Source: Scortum barcoo (lineage: Eukaryota; Chordata; Actinopteri; Centrarchiformes; Terapontidae). From it: 64,000 nucleotides of DNA. A program made the position numbers and the translations under genes. Positions 10,971 through 24,621 of the stretch are shown in pieces. Within the stretch, counting starts at the first letter, position 1; each line of letters starts with the position of its first letter. The notes beneath the pieces are model-generated. The model did no database searches. It was not told where the DNA came from and saw only the letters and a program-made list of their open reading frames with translations. Where the stretch lies: contig CM041554.1 of the NCBI GenBank assembly GCA_023238725.1, forward strand, positions 22,678,050 to 22,742,049. Direction: 5' to 3'.

Positions 10971-13900
10971 CACCCGACGTCGTGAAGCTGAAGTGGGAGC
11001 ATCTCGCCGGTGCTGTGGTCAGTCTAAACTTCACTTTCAAGGGTTAAACCCAACTTCTTATGATTGCTGTGGTGCTGCAGAGTTCATCAGTTTTAACCAT
11101 TTATTTCTAAATAATCCAGAGCCACTCGTACTCTACTGTATAAGCAGTTGTTAATTCATAAATCATAATGTGGGTAAATCCCTGAGCACATCATCATCAT
11201 CGGGCCATAATGTTGAAGATAAAGGCTCCAGAGGGCTCAGCATCTTTCACTCTGTGTGGTGTTCATTTTGAAGGCACACTGCAGTGATTTATTCTTCAGA
11301 GAGTAGGGGGGATTCAAAAGAGACTAAATAAAAAAAAGTTGCACAGGCCTGACTTGGATAGTACATTTCACACAATGCAACCAGACAGCCTTTTTCATTT
11401 TCATTTCACCTGTCTGGTAAACATCTTTAAAACTCCACATCCTCAGTGTATAACACGGGCTTTGTGGTACAAATGTGCAGTCTTTTAAGTTGAGATAACC
11501 CCAGACGACATCACTATTTTATTTAAATCTCTATTTTATTTTTATGTTTTATTATAATTTTTTTTACAATTTGGGGCGCTCCCTCCACAGCCACAGGACA
11601 CTTCATATACCTATTTCCCTTGCATGGATAATCCTTCTCATGATGGGTTAAGTAAACTTGATGTATAAAATTGATGGAGTGCTCCTTTAAGGTTTAATTT
11701 TGTCAAAGATAAGCCCATAAAGCTGATTCGTATACCTGCTATTAATGAGAATGAGTATGTGGGCTATCAGAAGACGCACAGAGGGACGGTGTCTGCCTGA
11801 ATGCGCTGTAACTCATTTGGTTTAAAGTAGCAGAAGGGGTAATGATACAGAATCTCTCATTTTCGGGGTCTTTTAATGCAGGCTGTCGGGATGTAATACC
11901 GCCTGAATGTGGCCCTGCACATATTTCAATTTAAAAGACTGTAACTGTGCATCACTGTGTCCCGTATTGTTCCATTTGATGTGACTTGAAATAATTTATT
12001 AACTCCACCGCACACAAATACCCACATGAGCTCTCAGCATGGATCCTCCCGGGACCATCAAAACCTTTTCAACCTCACTGCTGCTAATTTCACTTAACAG
12101 CTAGAACAGTGACAGTAAGAGAAAAAAGTATAGATTTGGCTGTCACCATTATGTGCTTACCTTTAGACAACACTGCCCTGTGGTAAATTACATTGAAATG
12201 GTCCCTTTCCCCCTCAAATTAAAGCCCTCAAATGAGCATCCGTGGCCAAATGCCTCTCCATATTCACTTTAGGAGAGAAACTTTAAGAAGTGCTGGACTG
12301 GCCCGGTGTAATAACCCTCCTCTTATCCTTTTCAAACCGTGTAATGATGCTTTCCACTCACTAATTCTTCATCGGCTGGGCTTTGCGTGCCAGAGCTGAA
12401 TACAGGATAGTACTGCTCTTTTTTTCCCCTCTAAAATCTTATGCCAGTTAAAAAAAAAAATGCAGCTATAACCTGAGATCAAGTCAGCAGACGGCCAGAG
12501 AACAAAAGAGGTCTTCAGGGAGCTGCTGTCCTAAAAGTTTCATGGAGGGGGATCCAAAGAAAGATGCTAACAAAGCTGATGGTAAGGGCTCTGTGAAAGT
12601 GTCCTGCTGTGGCTGCGCATCAGCACTGTCCACTGACAGAAAACCTGAAGACAAGACTTTAGGCTCAGACTCTTTCAAACAAATGAGGTGTTTGCCCTTG
12701 CCAGCAGTGACTCCTCGACCTGGATCAGACTCCCGGGTCAGCAGTATCACACCGAGCTTAATGAATTAGCAGGCTTAGAAATGCTGTGTTGTGTTGTGTT
12801 GTGTCTGTGTTGTTTTTATTTTTTTATTTTTGGTTTTTATTTTTAATCCGCTTGGAAATGGGCCGATAGATGTAAATAAAGGTCAGGTTGTCTAAAGATC
12901 ATCATTCAGGGAGCTGGTGCAGTGAGGCGACGCTGCTTCTGGTACATCATTTTATCATGCAGGGTGCTTGTTACTTACAAAAAATGATCTGACATGCAGT
13001 AAGTGAAGTTCAAACAAGATGGCAAGTAACGAAGGGAGTTTTGGTTTTACATGACTGCCTATGAATGGGATCTAGAGGAAAGTTAATGTGGGGTAAATAA
13101 CCCTAAAATCTAGTCAGTGAGATAAAGTACAGATTAAACTCTGGTCTGTGAAGTTATTGTGATCCCTCTTATTAAATCACTGGAACTTCAGTACCAGATT
13201 TGTTTGCATTGGGGGTTGCTGGACTGAAGAGATTTTCCATTTCTATTTTCCGGTTGATTGTCTGGTTAAGCTGAGCATATATTTTCAGGCTGCACAAGGT
13301 CTGTTTACATATGAGGAATAATTGCAAAAATGTCCAAAATATTTTCCATCTGCAAGTCAAACTGTGCGTAAACAGCATCACAAAACGTAGATAAATAGCT
13401 GATTATATCTTCAAGCTTAGGGGGACTCGTGCAGATGCTCAGACTAACATTTTCTGACATTCACTGCTGAAATCTACTGCACCGATAACACGGGGAGGTT
13501 ATCTGGCAGACTCTACTCCAAAATAATTATGAAGTAGAGTCTTCTTAAAAAGGAGGACACATTTCATTTCGGTGATTTAATGAAGACTGAGTTTTTGCTC
13601 CTATCAAGATCTAACACTGTAAAATCAGCTGGTCAAATCTGCAAAAATTATGTCACATTATTTAAAACCCATCAGTCTAAAACATCAGTCCAGTTTTCTT
13701 ATGGTATTATATGTGTTTGGGCATTTTTGAGAGCAGTTAAGGACTTGTTGTTACGCATGTACATTAGATATAGTAGAGAATCACGAAGAAGAGTAAACCA
13801 AGGACTTGCTATAAGGTGGTTCATAATTATTAAGTCACAGTGATGTAAAGCAAGCTCATTTACTCAAGTAAAAGTCTGATATACTACTTTATACCTGAAC

Positions 13901-15340
13901 CCCATTACAGTTCAGAAGGACATACTATGCTTTTGCTTCCACTATAATGTGAGGAAACAGAGGATGAGCTTGTAAAATGTGAATACTGATATAATTTAAC
14001 TAAGGAATAGCTGGAATAAGTTTATTTTGTCAATGATGTCTGCACTACTCATATCTCTTTCAGTACTAACTTTGCCTAAGATACATATGTTAATCAAAAC
14101 CATCCTTCAGATTATAAATAGTTAGTTTAGTCATCATACAGTTAGATAATGGGGTGGCAAATCAGATTTCAGGGGTGCCATCCAAGCCACCAACTGAACA
14201 CGTCCCTTGTTCTGATACTTTAGGGAGGTTGTGCTAATGAAATACTTGTTTACTTTATCTTGTAACAGACACCTCCACCGATAAGACAGCTGTTATATCA
14301 ACATTTGGCTAAAGTCAGAGCTCTGCATTTACCTTTTTTCCAGACAGATTAAAAAAAGATTAGGGAAAAGGTTCTGTTTTTTTAACTACATGAATAATCA
14401 TAATGCAGTGAATGGCAATGATGAGGTGAGAGAGCTAGCACCTTTTTCATACTCTAGGTTTGTTACCGAAACTATTACTAATGTGTGGCTGTTTTGTTTC
14501 TCTCAGTGTCTCCATACAATGGTTGAAAATGATAACTCTACTATAAACTGGATTAGAGAGCATGCAGTTTATTACCTTCTTCATTTCATTACATTGCCTG
14601 AAACTGTAACACTGTCACGTTGGCCAGTGGGGAATTTAGGGGAGCACAAGATGAGCGAGATGAGAGAGATATTTTTGTGTGCTAATGCAGATATTAGCAA
14701 ATTCACAAATGTATTTACGGAGCACTCAGGACTGAGTCACAAATATAATTTCATATGTTTCACATCACAGCCAAGAAGACAATGTCCAACTAAAGGGAGC
14801 TCTCCGTTTAGTCTGACTCATTTCATCCAGCATGTTTCATGATGTTGCTGTTTAAATATCAGCTCCATCGGACACCGTGATGAAATGACAAAGTGCATTC
14901 ACCCTTACAAGTAAGTGAGTGAGAGAGAGAGATTAACTTTGTAAAAGTCACCACAGTGGGAGCAGTTTATAACCTGCTGTCTATCATGACAAATGCATCT
15001 CTGCTCTGCGGCTGTTAGCAAATGTCACCTGCCTGTTCGCTGGAAAGAAAATCTAAGATTACTCAATAAATCTAATCTGTGTTTATCCAGGGAAGTCGAC
15101 TGGGCCTTTCACATTCAAGTTCACACATTCACATTGAGAGCCCAGTGCAGACGGTGTCCTCCTCTAATGGCCGTCACTACATGAGAGGACATGGGGGTTA
15201 GTGGCACCTTTTCATGGGATTTTACTGGTGACTTTTCTGATCACGTCTGCTTGACAGAAACTTCAAACATCTGCAGTCTTCACAGCTCACATTCTAACAG
15301 AGGTAGCTGCTGCTGTGAAAAAAAAAAATGTTTTAAATTA
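10971..15340. other. gene-free interval downstream of tmem271
   Basis: AT-rich DNA with a short TGTGT-type tandem run near 12784-12810. The block at 11560-11695 ends in GGAGTGCTCCTTTAAGG, which hints at an old repeat tail. The 150-codon frame at 14390-14842 has no recognisable domain and no good splice or start context. No genes supported. Confidence 0.45.
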
Positions 15341-15349
15341 TCGCTAATT

Positions 15350-15500
15350 TTAAACACCAACATCCATCCGTCCATCATCTATACTGCATATCCTCACATG
15401 GAGTCATGAGGGAAGCTGGAGCCTATCCCAGGTGACACTGGGTGAGAGGCGGGTACACTCTGGACTGGTCGCCACTCACTCAAAGGGCTGACATAAACAC
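15350..15500 (+). repeat. teleost repeat fragment, LINE/SINE 3' tail type
   Basis: CATCCATCCGTCCATCATCTATACTGCATAT leads into ggaagctggagcctatccca, GGGTGAGAGGCGGGTACACTC and GGTCGCCA. This order of landmarks is, from memory, one of the commonest interspersed sequences in fish genomes. Class not proven here; no flanking duplication seen. Confidence 0.6.
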
Positions 15501-17000
15501 TGTCATGATGTTAAAATTGCTTTAAAATGAGTGTGTCTGTAAGTGATTAGCTCTGTTAATATATAACCTGTGCCTGTGTGTGTAGCTCATGATACCCTTT
15601 CTACCAAATCCTAAAAATCCTGCAGCTTCACTGGTATAATGATGAGTAATTGCACATTTCAAAAAACCAAAGACACGTCAGGTTGCAATGTAGGGCAGTG
15701 TATTATCTTAAGATCTGTGTTCTCTGTAGTCTGGAGTTTTTTTTTTCCTCCGGGTGGCAGATCCTTTGTGGGAGAGCGGAGCTGCATTAGTGTAATGACA
15801 GCCTCCGGCTCTGGTCACACAAAGTAAAAAGCGCTGACTTGCATCTCAAAGTTCCTCACTCTGAGGAATATAAGGGAGGGTTTCTGCACAAGTGATTACA
15901 CTGCAGATATTTGGATGAATGATGTACGGGGACAGGAGCGCACAGTCGGGGTGATCTGATGGAGCCCAGAGGCGAGGAAGGAGAGATCAAAAATATCTTT
16001 GGTGCTACTTTAGACCTGGTTAGACAATTAGCTCATTAACAAGTGTAATAGCTTTTTAAACATTGTAGTGCCACTCACACACAAAAAATAATCACTGAGC
16101 TGCACGGAGAAGCACAGGCATTAAGAGTTCACACACATATCTTGCATTTAATTTTTTTTTATCCCCATCTCCATATTTGTCCGAATGTATGTCAAGGACG
16201 AAACTGTCGGCCATACTTATAGAAAAAAAAAAATCAATACCTCCTAAAAGCCTTTCATTAGACACATATCCATTTGTCTGTATGCAGCTGCCAGGGAAAG
16301 TTGTGTCTGGAAAAGCTCCAGTGGCTTTTAAAAGCCAACACTAGGCCTTTCCTCACAGAAATGTGGTTCACTACCTATATGCGAGCTTCCAGGCTATTAG
16401 ACTCGCTTGTGCCAATTGCTGAAAAAAACTTGACTCTTCTTTGCACTCTCTTTGAAGATTTTGATTTTCATTTTTCTTCCATGGGAGCAGCAGCATTTGA
16501 GCTCTCATTATGACTGAATGCACACTGAGCAAAACAGCAAAAAAAACTTAAAAAAAAGTCACCACTGCAGGAGCTTCAAAATCATCGAGCAGCAGAACTA
16601 CCAGTGCACCGTGTGTTCACATTATTATGAATTAATGGCTGGAATCACAATCAAAAGCCATTCATGCCTTAGGTTCACCAAGTGAGAGAGCATTTATATT
16701 CACTGATCACACTGATGCTGTAGGCCTTGACACTCTTATGTGCAGTGTCACTAGATGGTAGGTGTCATACAGCTCTGTGAGATCACTGAAGCTGGCTTCA
16801 CTGCAGAGCTACACACACAGTATGTTCAAACATGTGATAATAAAAATGTTTAGGTTCAAATGTTAAATGAAAAAAAAAGTCCACTAACCAGCTTTTTTCA
16901 GGGGTTTCACCTGGTCTTCACCTGCAGATGTTAAATACTAAGTTGTCATGGAGAAGGCTATTTTTTGAGTTCTCAGTCAGTAATGAAAATATATTTTCAG
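15501..17000. other. spacer without recognised genes
   Basis: Intergenic DNA with scattered A-tracts. A block near 16876-16925 (tccactaaccagcttttttc) partly resembles 17378-17420, possibly two pieces of one old repeat on either side of the element at 17.02-17.35 kb. Confidence 0.35.
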
Positions 17001-17019
17001 TATGGATTAATCTTCACAT

Positions 17020-17350
17020 TGCCTTTGCTAGTAATAATATTAGTAATAACTGAATCACTTGTTATATATGTTTGAAAAGATTGAAGAATGCAGATCATAG
17101 TTTCCAAAGATATCTTTAGATGTCTTATTCAAAACCCAAAGACTGTCAACTTACAATTATATAAGAGAAAAAAACAACAAATCTTCACACCTGAAAAAAG
17201 CTGGGACCATAGATTGTTGACATTTTTGGTTGTAAAAAATAACTTAAACCATTAATCAATGATCAAATTATAAAAATAGTTGCCCATTAATTTTCTGTCA
17301 CTCAACTAACACATTAATTGACTAGTTGTTTCAATACTTTAGAAGTATAG
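17020..17350 (+). repeat. abundant teleost repeat ending in TTAATTGACTAGTTG
   Basis: Ordered landmarks: CAAAACCCAAAGACTGTCAACTTAC, AAGCTGGGACCA...TTGTTGACATTTTTGGTTG, AATAACTTAAACCATTAATCAATGATCAAATTATAAAAATAGTTGCC and ATTAATTGACTAGTTG. From memory this matches a very common percomorph repeat whose end is the quasi-palindrome ATTAATCGATTAATCG. A shorter relative lies at 53470-53570. Boundaries approximate. Confidence 0.55.
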
Positions 17351-20050
17351 AATTAGACTTTAGAAATTGAACAATAAAATCCACTTACCTGCTTTTTCTG
17401 GAGCTTTAAACTGTCTCATACGGTCTCTGTCGTCTCAGCGTGAGATGATTAAAAAATCAGACGATAAGTCTAGCAGCTACTGAGCTTGCATGTCAACAGA
17501 TTCACCTCTATAACGACTGAAAAAAACCTCATCTATTGCTCAAGACCAAACTACTGCCTCCAAAGTCTGTAAGGACCTTTGATGCTTACATTAAAATAGT
17601 TTACTAGACTTGGACCAAAGAGGTAAAGCGGCAGTAAGAACAGCTTTTCAGCCTCAGTGCACAAGTTGATACTGCAGGAGGTTGATAAGATTGTTGATCA
17701 GTGCCAGTGATTTAGTGATTACAGCCTGTGCCAAGATTTCTGGCTATTTTCCAGCCAGTAGTTTAAATTGAAATAAACCTTGCCACCTACAGAAATATTC
17801 ACCTACAGAAATATTGTTTTAAAAATGCGAATTCATGTATCTGTTACAGGCTCCTGTAAAACAAAAGGACGAAACAACTTGTGTAAAAAGAGAAACAGTT
17901 CTTTCAAAAGTGGTCAGTGAAGGTCACGGATGAGTTAATGGTCCTTTAATGATCGACTTGGACTCCACCATCCCTGACCTGCAGCTGGATTTGTGGATTA
18001 CAATCGGCTCATCTCGCATGGCGGCCTGCTGCATTAATACTTAATGAATGCCTTTCCTCTCTCTTGCTATTTAATTATCTTTTATACTCAGCATAAACCA
18101 AACTCTCGGCACCAGATATCTGTTTGTTCCATTTGTCTGACAAGTAATGAGCACCATGTGCCAGAAAGAGTTTCAACTAGCTAGTTTGTTCATCTACTTC
18201 CTAATACAGAAAATTATAACGTTAATGGAATCGCTGAGTGCCGCATTTCTCACCTGAAACTTCTCCAAGAAAGACTCTGCTATATTATTCTGAGTAGGGA
18301 GCCGTTATGTAAGTCTCAGGCAGTTTTCTCAACATATTCTGACATATACAGTGCAGTGAAAATACTTCAGGTCAGAATCACCTCCATATTGTTTTTTTTT
18401 TTTTTTTTGCTTTGACTCAGACACATAATCAGTCTCAGTCTCATCGAACGTATTCATCAATGAGCAGATCTCAATGCAGGCAGTGAAAATACTGCTCACA
18501 ACGCGTAAACAAGCAGCTTCTCCACTGCTGTGCAAGTCAAAGCCAGTAGTAATTTTATGCAAACAGCAAGTGTTTCCCTCCAGGCTTCTTAACAACTGTG
18601 CAGAGTTTTAGCGAGCTGGATTCCTCTCAGTGGCTTGGAACAGAAAGTGTGGCAGAGATGCAGTGAAGGGAGAAGGGGAACCCTGGCAGCGTCTACAGTC
18701 ACAGAGTGAGCCGCGCGTCAATCAATAGCTCCTGCAGTGGCTGTGTTTTCAGAGGGAGCCAGCTCTAAACTTGCAATAACCTCTTTGGCTCGCTGCCATC
18801 TGCCACTTAGCAGACAACTCCTGGAGCATCAAAAAAGAGGAGCGGTGCAGCTGAGGTAAGGTCGCTTTCACAGGGAAAGCTCCAACTCTAAAGGCACAAC
18901 TTCAGCTTAGGTCTCCAGCTGCTCTATCCCTGTAATTAGCTGTGTGTTTTCTGCTGGACAGCCAGACACTGTTAGTCCTTACTTCACGTGCAAGAGAAAT
19001 GAGGAGCACATTTGAGTCGACATGCTTTGGATGTGCATTCCAGCAGCATACATGCTGAGGAGGCACAAAATGCTTACTGATTTATGACAGCCTGATTTAT
19101 GCCCTTTCACATGCACACAAACGGAGCTGCCTGATGATTTAAAGAGACATCACGCTGTTGAGATGGACACATCTGTAGTTTGCACATTCTGTGTTTCTTC
19201 ACAGAGCAAAAATATTCAAATATTAAATAACTGTCGCCTTCATTTCTTTCTGATATCATTAAAGCATGATCTCCATTGCTGAGCTGTCACTTCAACCTGC
19301 ACAGAGTGACAGAAACAAGCTGTATTATTGTCATGTTTTAAGTGGAAGTTGATTAGCAAACAGCTGCTAATTTACACTTTCAGCAGATTCAAGGCAACAT
19401 TAGCATTTTGAGCCTCTGGCCACCTGATGAATGTATGTCTAATATTTAGTTAATGTTGTCTGCTGACTTTAGTCAGTGTATCTGCTGTTTGGTGCTGGGC
19501 AGATAGTGTACAGGGGGTTTATTAGAGATTTTTCACTGAAAACAGCTGTGTCTGGAAACAATGCTGATGAAAGCACTGAAACTGAACCAGTAAAGTCACG
19601 GGCTGTAAAACAATGACTTAAAAATAAAGCTGCAGAGCTTAGGGGAACAGCAGAGTAAGGTGATTTTCTGTGGGGGTCATCACACATAAGCGTCATCTTT
19701 TTAATTTAAAAATATTGATTATAGCAGCTTTAAATAAGCTTACCATACTTATATTAATGAGATCAAACTAGTTTTAACACAGTGATCTTGTAAATTACAA
19801 ATATAAATCATAGGATTTACAGTGAAGTAGAGAGGACTGGATTTGATGGACAATGAGGTGAAACACGAGTAAGAAAGTGTTCATATCTCACATGAGCTCT
19901 TCTAAAGACAGTGGGATGAACAGAAAAGAAAGGAACGTATCAGAGAACAAAAGGGGCCAAACTGTTATCCATCCATCAAAGAAAGAAACCCCAATAATGT
20001 CAAACAGTAGTTTTGAAATCAAACTCCTGAACAGAGACTGGACACTTTTA
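17351..20050. other. gene-free interval
   Basis: No exons, RNA genes or transposon ends recognised. It includes a 15-base tandem duplication around 17788-17816 (CCTACAGAAATATT repeated) and a moderately GC-rich, CpG-bearing stretch at 18600-18900 that could be regulatory but has no specific signal. Confidence 0.4.
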
Positions 20051-20059
20051 CCTTTCCAG

Positions 20060-20700
20060 AGGTGCCTGGGGTAAAAAGGTCTAGTAAGATGTGTGGATTC
20101 TCATGGACCACCACGTTTGATTTACAGGTGTAGCTGGTACCAGAAAACCGAAGGCCATTGGGAATGTTTAAAGCCTCCATTGCTGAGACAGCTACTGAGC
20201 ACTGTGGCCAGAAGGTCATCTGTGCCAGTTGCGGCGGAGGGAGCTGACAGGGCGAGCTAAGAGGCCTTTTGGGCTTAGTGAGCCCAATAAACTATTGAAT
20301 CTGCTGACTGATATTGGCAGGCCAAAAGGTCTCCACTCTCTGTGGTCATGGAAGCAAAAACTCATGTGTGGGATGAGCTTGGTGACTCCATGGAGAATTA
20401 CCTTTGGCAACTTCAGTTCTGGCAAACCGTCAGACGCCTCAGGAAGCAGGGTTTTGCCCAGACTGGTCTGTGGAGAGGGACATGTGTCCTGTTTGACGAC
20501 ACATGGCTGCGCCTTTGTGGTGAAAGAAACCAGCAGAGGTGATCTAGGCATCTGATCAGGTTGCTTCCTTTACATGTCAAACTGGGAGAAGGCCCTGATG
20601 GCGGACCCAGAACACGCAAGAGGGATCACACATCTCTTTTAACCTGTGAACGCCTCAGAATCCCCAAGAGGAGCAGGAGGACTTGACTGGGAAGAAATAT
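20060..20700 (+). pseudogene. degenerate LINE-type retrotransposon remnant
   Basis: One plus frame near 20575-20690 reads GEGPDGGPRTRKRDHTSL, then LTCERLRIPKRS. This mimics the C-terminal end of fish LINE polyproteins (G-RPRGRPRTRWRD ... LAWERLGIP), recalled from memory. The upstream frames at 20216-20555 are open on both strands for about 110 codons but carry no intact domain, and the segment is broken by several stops. It is a fossil, with no reverse transcriptase motif in the window. The LINE clade cannot be named. Confidence 0.5.
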
Positions 20701-23700
20701 GCCATTGTGACCTGAATAAGTGGTGAAAAATATGCAACACAGACATAGCTCATGCAGTATGTAACACTGTAAGGACAAACGTCATGTCACTTATGAAGAG
20801 AGCAAAGAGAAAATAACACAAGAAACTTTAGGCAAACACTGTGTGCTCGAAAAATAATTCAAATTGTCAATGAAGTTGGGCTGTTGTTTTTTTTTAAAGC
20901 ATTAAGTAGTGGTCATTAAAAAACAAAAAGAAAATAGTAGAACTGTTTTTAATATTTTGAAAATCAAATGAAACAGGGCAAACACACCCAGGTCTTATTT
21001 TGAGTGATTTGTGCTGGAAAAAAAATCTACATTCATTGACATTGTTTGTTCTGGACAAACATCTTCCATTAGAAACTAACTGAATTAAGCTTTTTGTCCA
21101 CAACATTTCTGATTTCAATAATGCATCTTAAATGCATCATCACTTTGGAGGTTTTATGAGAGACTCCCACTCAGAAGTGAGCACAGCATGCAATGTGTGG
21201 CTCCTTTAATGATGGCATTGAAGTCCACCTCCTGAAGGCATAAAATAATTATTTCGTGGGTGGATAGCAGATAGAGGGATGATTACTAAATTACCATCCT
21301 CCTACTACTACACTGTGCGTGGAGATACGCTAGGTGCACTTTCACAGATGGTTTCTTGTCCAGCTTTACTAAGTCAGTGGGAAACTTTGACAGGAGAAAC
21401 TCCAGTGAAAAGTGCCTCATATGTCATTCATCCTCCAGAGCAGGCAGGGCCTGCAGACAGATGGCCTCCACACAGGCTACATGGAGCTGAAAGACAATTT
21501 AATGGGCAGCTAATCACAAATATTACAGGAAGACAGTGCATGAATTCTTATTAAAATGTCTGCTTAATATATGTGAATGTTCAACCAAAGTCAGATTCTG
21601 AAAGCTTTCCCCCTGAGTTGTTGCAGCTGACAAAATCATTCGGAAACTAAAATAGTAGTGTGGTAAATCATTTATTTCATTATCAAGAACACAGTAATGC
21701 AAGAATGAGTCTTGATTATAAAATCATTTCAGTGCTTTCTTACTTCTCTTTATCAAACAGTTGTTGTAGGAATCTCAACTCAGAAGATACAGAAGCAGAA
21801 TTAGGCAACAAAGAAAACCATACATTTAAATTTAGGGAACAAACAGAGAGGTAAAAAGGCAGACACACATAGAAACAGGATGAACTGCATAGTAACCATG
21901 AACTACATAAAAACAAGCAGGCTGTTACGGTTTGTTATAAGGGTTTGTTATAACAGTCTAACACTTGGAAATTAATCTTATGAAACAAAAAAACACTTGT
22001 GATGGCTGACATAAACTAATTTCTACAGAGTCCAAAAAAAGACACACAAAAAGCACTCCACTCTTTATGTGATGTATAACTGCATCACTAACGTGCTGAA
22101 AAGCTTCCAACCATGTGGACGACACAATTATTCTGATTTATTTCATGGGCTGGTGGCTATTCGGATACAGAGGAATGATTTCACACAGAAAGTGTTGTCC
22201 CTTCAGATTTGTGAGAAGCTGCTTTGAGGCTTCTTCTTGCACCGGTGCAGTCAGGTTTTACAAGAGGAAGATCCATGAGGTTTTGGAAAAGAACAAATAA
22301 ACCAACTCAAAAGGCTTTAATGCAATTGTAGTTATTATCCAGCCTTATCTTCTCCCTGTGCGCTGAGCATTTTCATTTGAGTTTGATCCAGAGACCACTT
22401 CTCTGTTATTCTGACTTGTTTGACATGTTTTATAAAGTTGTATTCTGTGAGTACAGCTCATAGCATGAAATCTTTCATTTTGATTGCATTAAATTTAAAT
22501 ACTCTCTGTCTTGTAGATTTTTCAAGACGTGACACTTGAATGAATAGGCCACAAACTATGAACGAACAAAGGGAGAAAAAAAACAACAACAGAAAAATGC
22601 CCCGTATAGAAACCCAAACTTCATCAACAGAAAACACAAATCAGCAGCTGGCTTCAAATCTGCTGCCAACATCAAGAAAAACGACCAGTATAATGACATT
22701 ATCAAACCCGGTCTCCCAAAGTACTACAGGAGAGTCTGAGGCTCCGCAGGACTGAAGTGGTGTCGCAGGTTTTCACTTTAGTGCAAGGTAGCTGATGATG
22801 CTGCCTTCTCAAACATAATATATCCTCAGCGCTATAAAAACCCAGTGAGTACTCCATAACACCATAACAACATTCATTTTCATCTGTCAGAACAGAAAAC
22901 CTTTCTCCCACTGAGAAAACAGACCACTGTTCATTTTAAATCATACTAATTCGCCTTCAAAAACATTACAATCAGAGGAGAAACTTGCATAATATTCACA
23001 AAGAAGCATACATGAGATCATATGTTTTGTGTCGTACTTCGATGTACCCACACAGCAGGCTAACATGATGTCATTTTGTTGGTTTTAGATATTACAATGG
23101 TAGTTGGAAAAGCAGATGTGACACATACTAACATGGACAGAATGAGAGTGCTGGAGATTATTATCCATTTTCATCAGACTTTATTTGAAGTGTGTGTAAG
23201 AATCATTATACAGCTGAAGAGAGGAAAGGGGCACTTGATGACAGCCTGCTGTCAATTTAGAAAAGGGTCACTTCAGCTTTGAGCTCAGCCACCTCAAAGC
23301 TGAAGTGTGTCCTGCTTCTGATGCAAACCGGCTAACCCCGCGGTGATCCATATGCAGCGGGTGTCTGTCACTGACCCCGCGTATTCAAATGTAAATCCTC
23401 TTGTTTGGCTGACTTTTCAATGATGTTCAGGACATTTAAATTCCCTTTTCTGTGGGTATAGCCGGCGCCGAGGTTGTCCCTGTCAAGGTGAGTCACAGCA
23501 ACAACCACGACGGAAGCAAAAACAAAGTGTGGAGCTCGTCTTGCATCAGACAAAAATCTATTCAAAAACACAGCAAATATATCAGCACTGTTTTTTTCCC
23601 ATTTTTTTTCCTTTCTGGGTTTGGCATCTGCTCCTGCAATGCCTGTGGCAGCTTGGGGGATGTCAGTGATCTTAGCCTTGGGCGAGTTGCTGTTTCAAGG

Positions 23701-24180
23701 CAGACAGCTCATCAAGGTGAGTGACAAGTGTTGGGGCGGGAAACTCACGATTCACTTTTCTGCCCGGAGGTGAAAAGTTGCACACTGTAGCTTTAACACT
23801 AAGTCTTTCAACTTGCTTCTTTCCTGGACAATTCTCAAAGGGTAATGATGTCAGAACTGCCAGGTTATAATCAGGAAGGAGACTTTGAAGCAGTCACAGC
23901 TGTTCGTTGAGATCACACACGCCCATTACTCTACAGAATAACTGTTGGAATGGACGTCTTTGCTCTTATTTTGTAATGCACCGCTGCAATAAAGCACTGC
24001 AGTACTGCACATGGGAGGAGGGAACAGCTTTTATGACATAACATGACATGAACAGTTTATGACATACAGGCGGTTTGATGAGACATCAGTCCTCACTGTA
24101 ATTACGACTTGGATAAGGCCATTTTTCCTGATTTTACTTTCTTAGTGGATTATGAGCAATAAGTGAGAGATTCATAATAG
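20701..24180. other. gene-free interval
   Basis: AT-rich intergenic DNA. The only distinct structure is a perfect hairpin at 23269-23307. Short frames are uninformative. Confidence 0.4.
23269..23307. repeat. perfect 15-bp inverted repeat (hairpin)
   Basis: Arms at 23269-23283 (CACTTCAGCTTTGAG) and 23293-23307 are exact reverse complements around a 9-base loop. Pairing does not extend outward. Too short for a microRNA precursor; function unknown. Confidence 0.8.
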
Positions 24181-24360
24181 TACAATATGCTCCATAAGTA
24201 CCCGGACAGCAACACATGGTTTGCTCATTTGGCACCATGCTCATATTGGTTTGGATGATAGCCAGCTTACTTGCCTTGCTTTGCTTTGGTGATATTCTCA
24301 GTGATACCGAAGGAACATATTGAACTGAAGTAAAAGAAGTTTATAAGTCTGCAGCGCACG
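24180..24360. repeat. possible old MITE fragment next to the Tc1 element
   Basis: CCATAAGTACCCGGACAGCAACACATGG...TTTGGC resembles a fish repeat I recall that reads ATAAGTATTTGGACAGTGACAC...TTTGGC. The match is short and diverged, so this is tentative. Confidence 0.25.
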
Positions 24361-24411
24361 GCCAGACTCTTCAAATTATATGACTTGTACATCCAAATCG
24401 AACTGTACATA

Positions 24412-24605
24412 CAGTGGGGCAAAAAAGTACTTAGTCAGCCACCAACTGTGCAAGTTTTCCCACTTAAAAGATGAGCGAGGTCTCCAATTTTCATCATAGG
24501 TATACCTCAACTATGAGAGACAAGAATGAGAAAAAAAAAAAATCACATTGTCTGATTTTTAAAGAATTTATTTGCAAATTATGGTGGAAAATAAGTATTT
24601 GGTCA
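24412..24605 (+). repeat. left terminal inverted repeat of the Tc1-like element
   Basis: Begins CAGTGGGGCAAAAAAGTA next to a TA target and ends ATAAGTATTTGGTCA. It contains TCATCATAGGTATACCTCAACTATGAGAGACA, repeated in inverse on the right arm. In this family the repeats carry the transposase binding sites. Confidence 0.85.
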
Positions 24606-24621
24606 ATAACAAAAGTTCATC

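Noticed and set aside
14390..14842. 150-codon plus-strand frame in the gene-free interval
   Set aside because: No domain, no repeat-like or conserved segments, unremarkable start context and AT-rich composition like the surroundings. Best explained as a chance frame.
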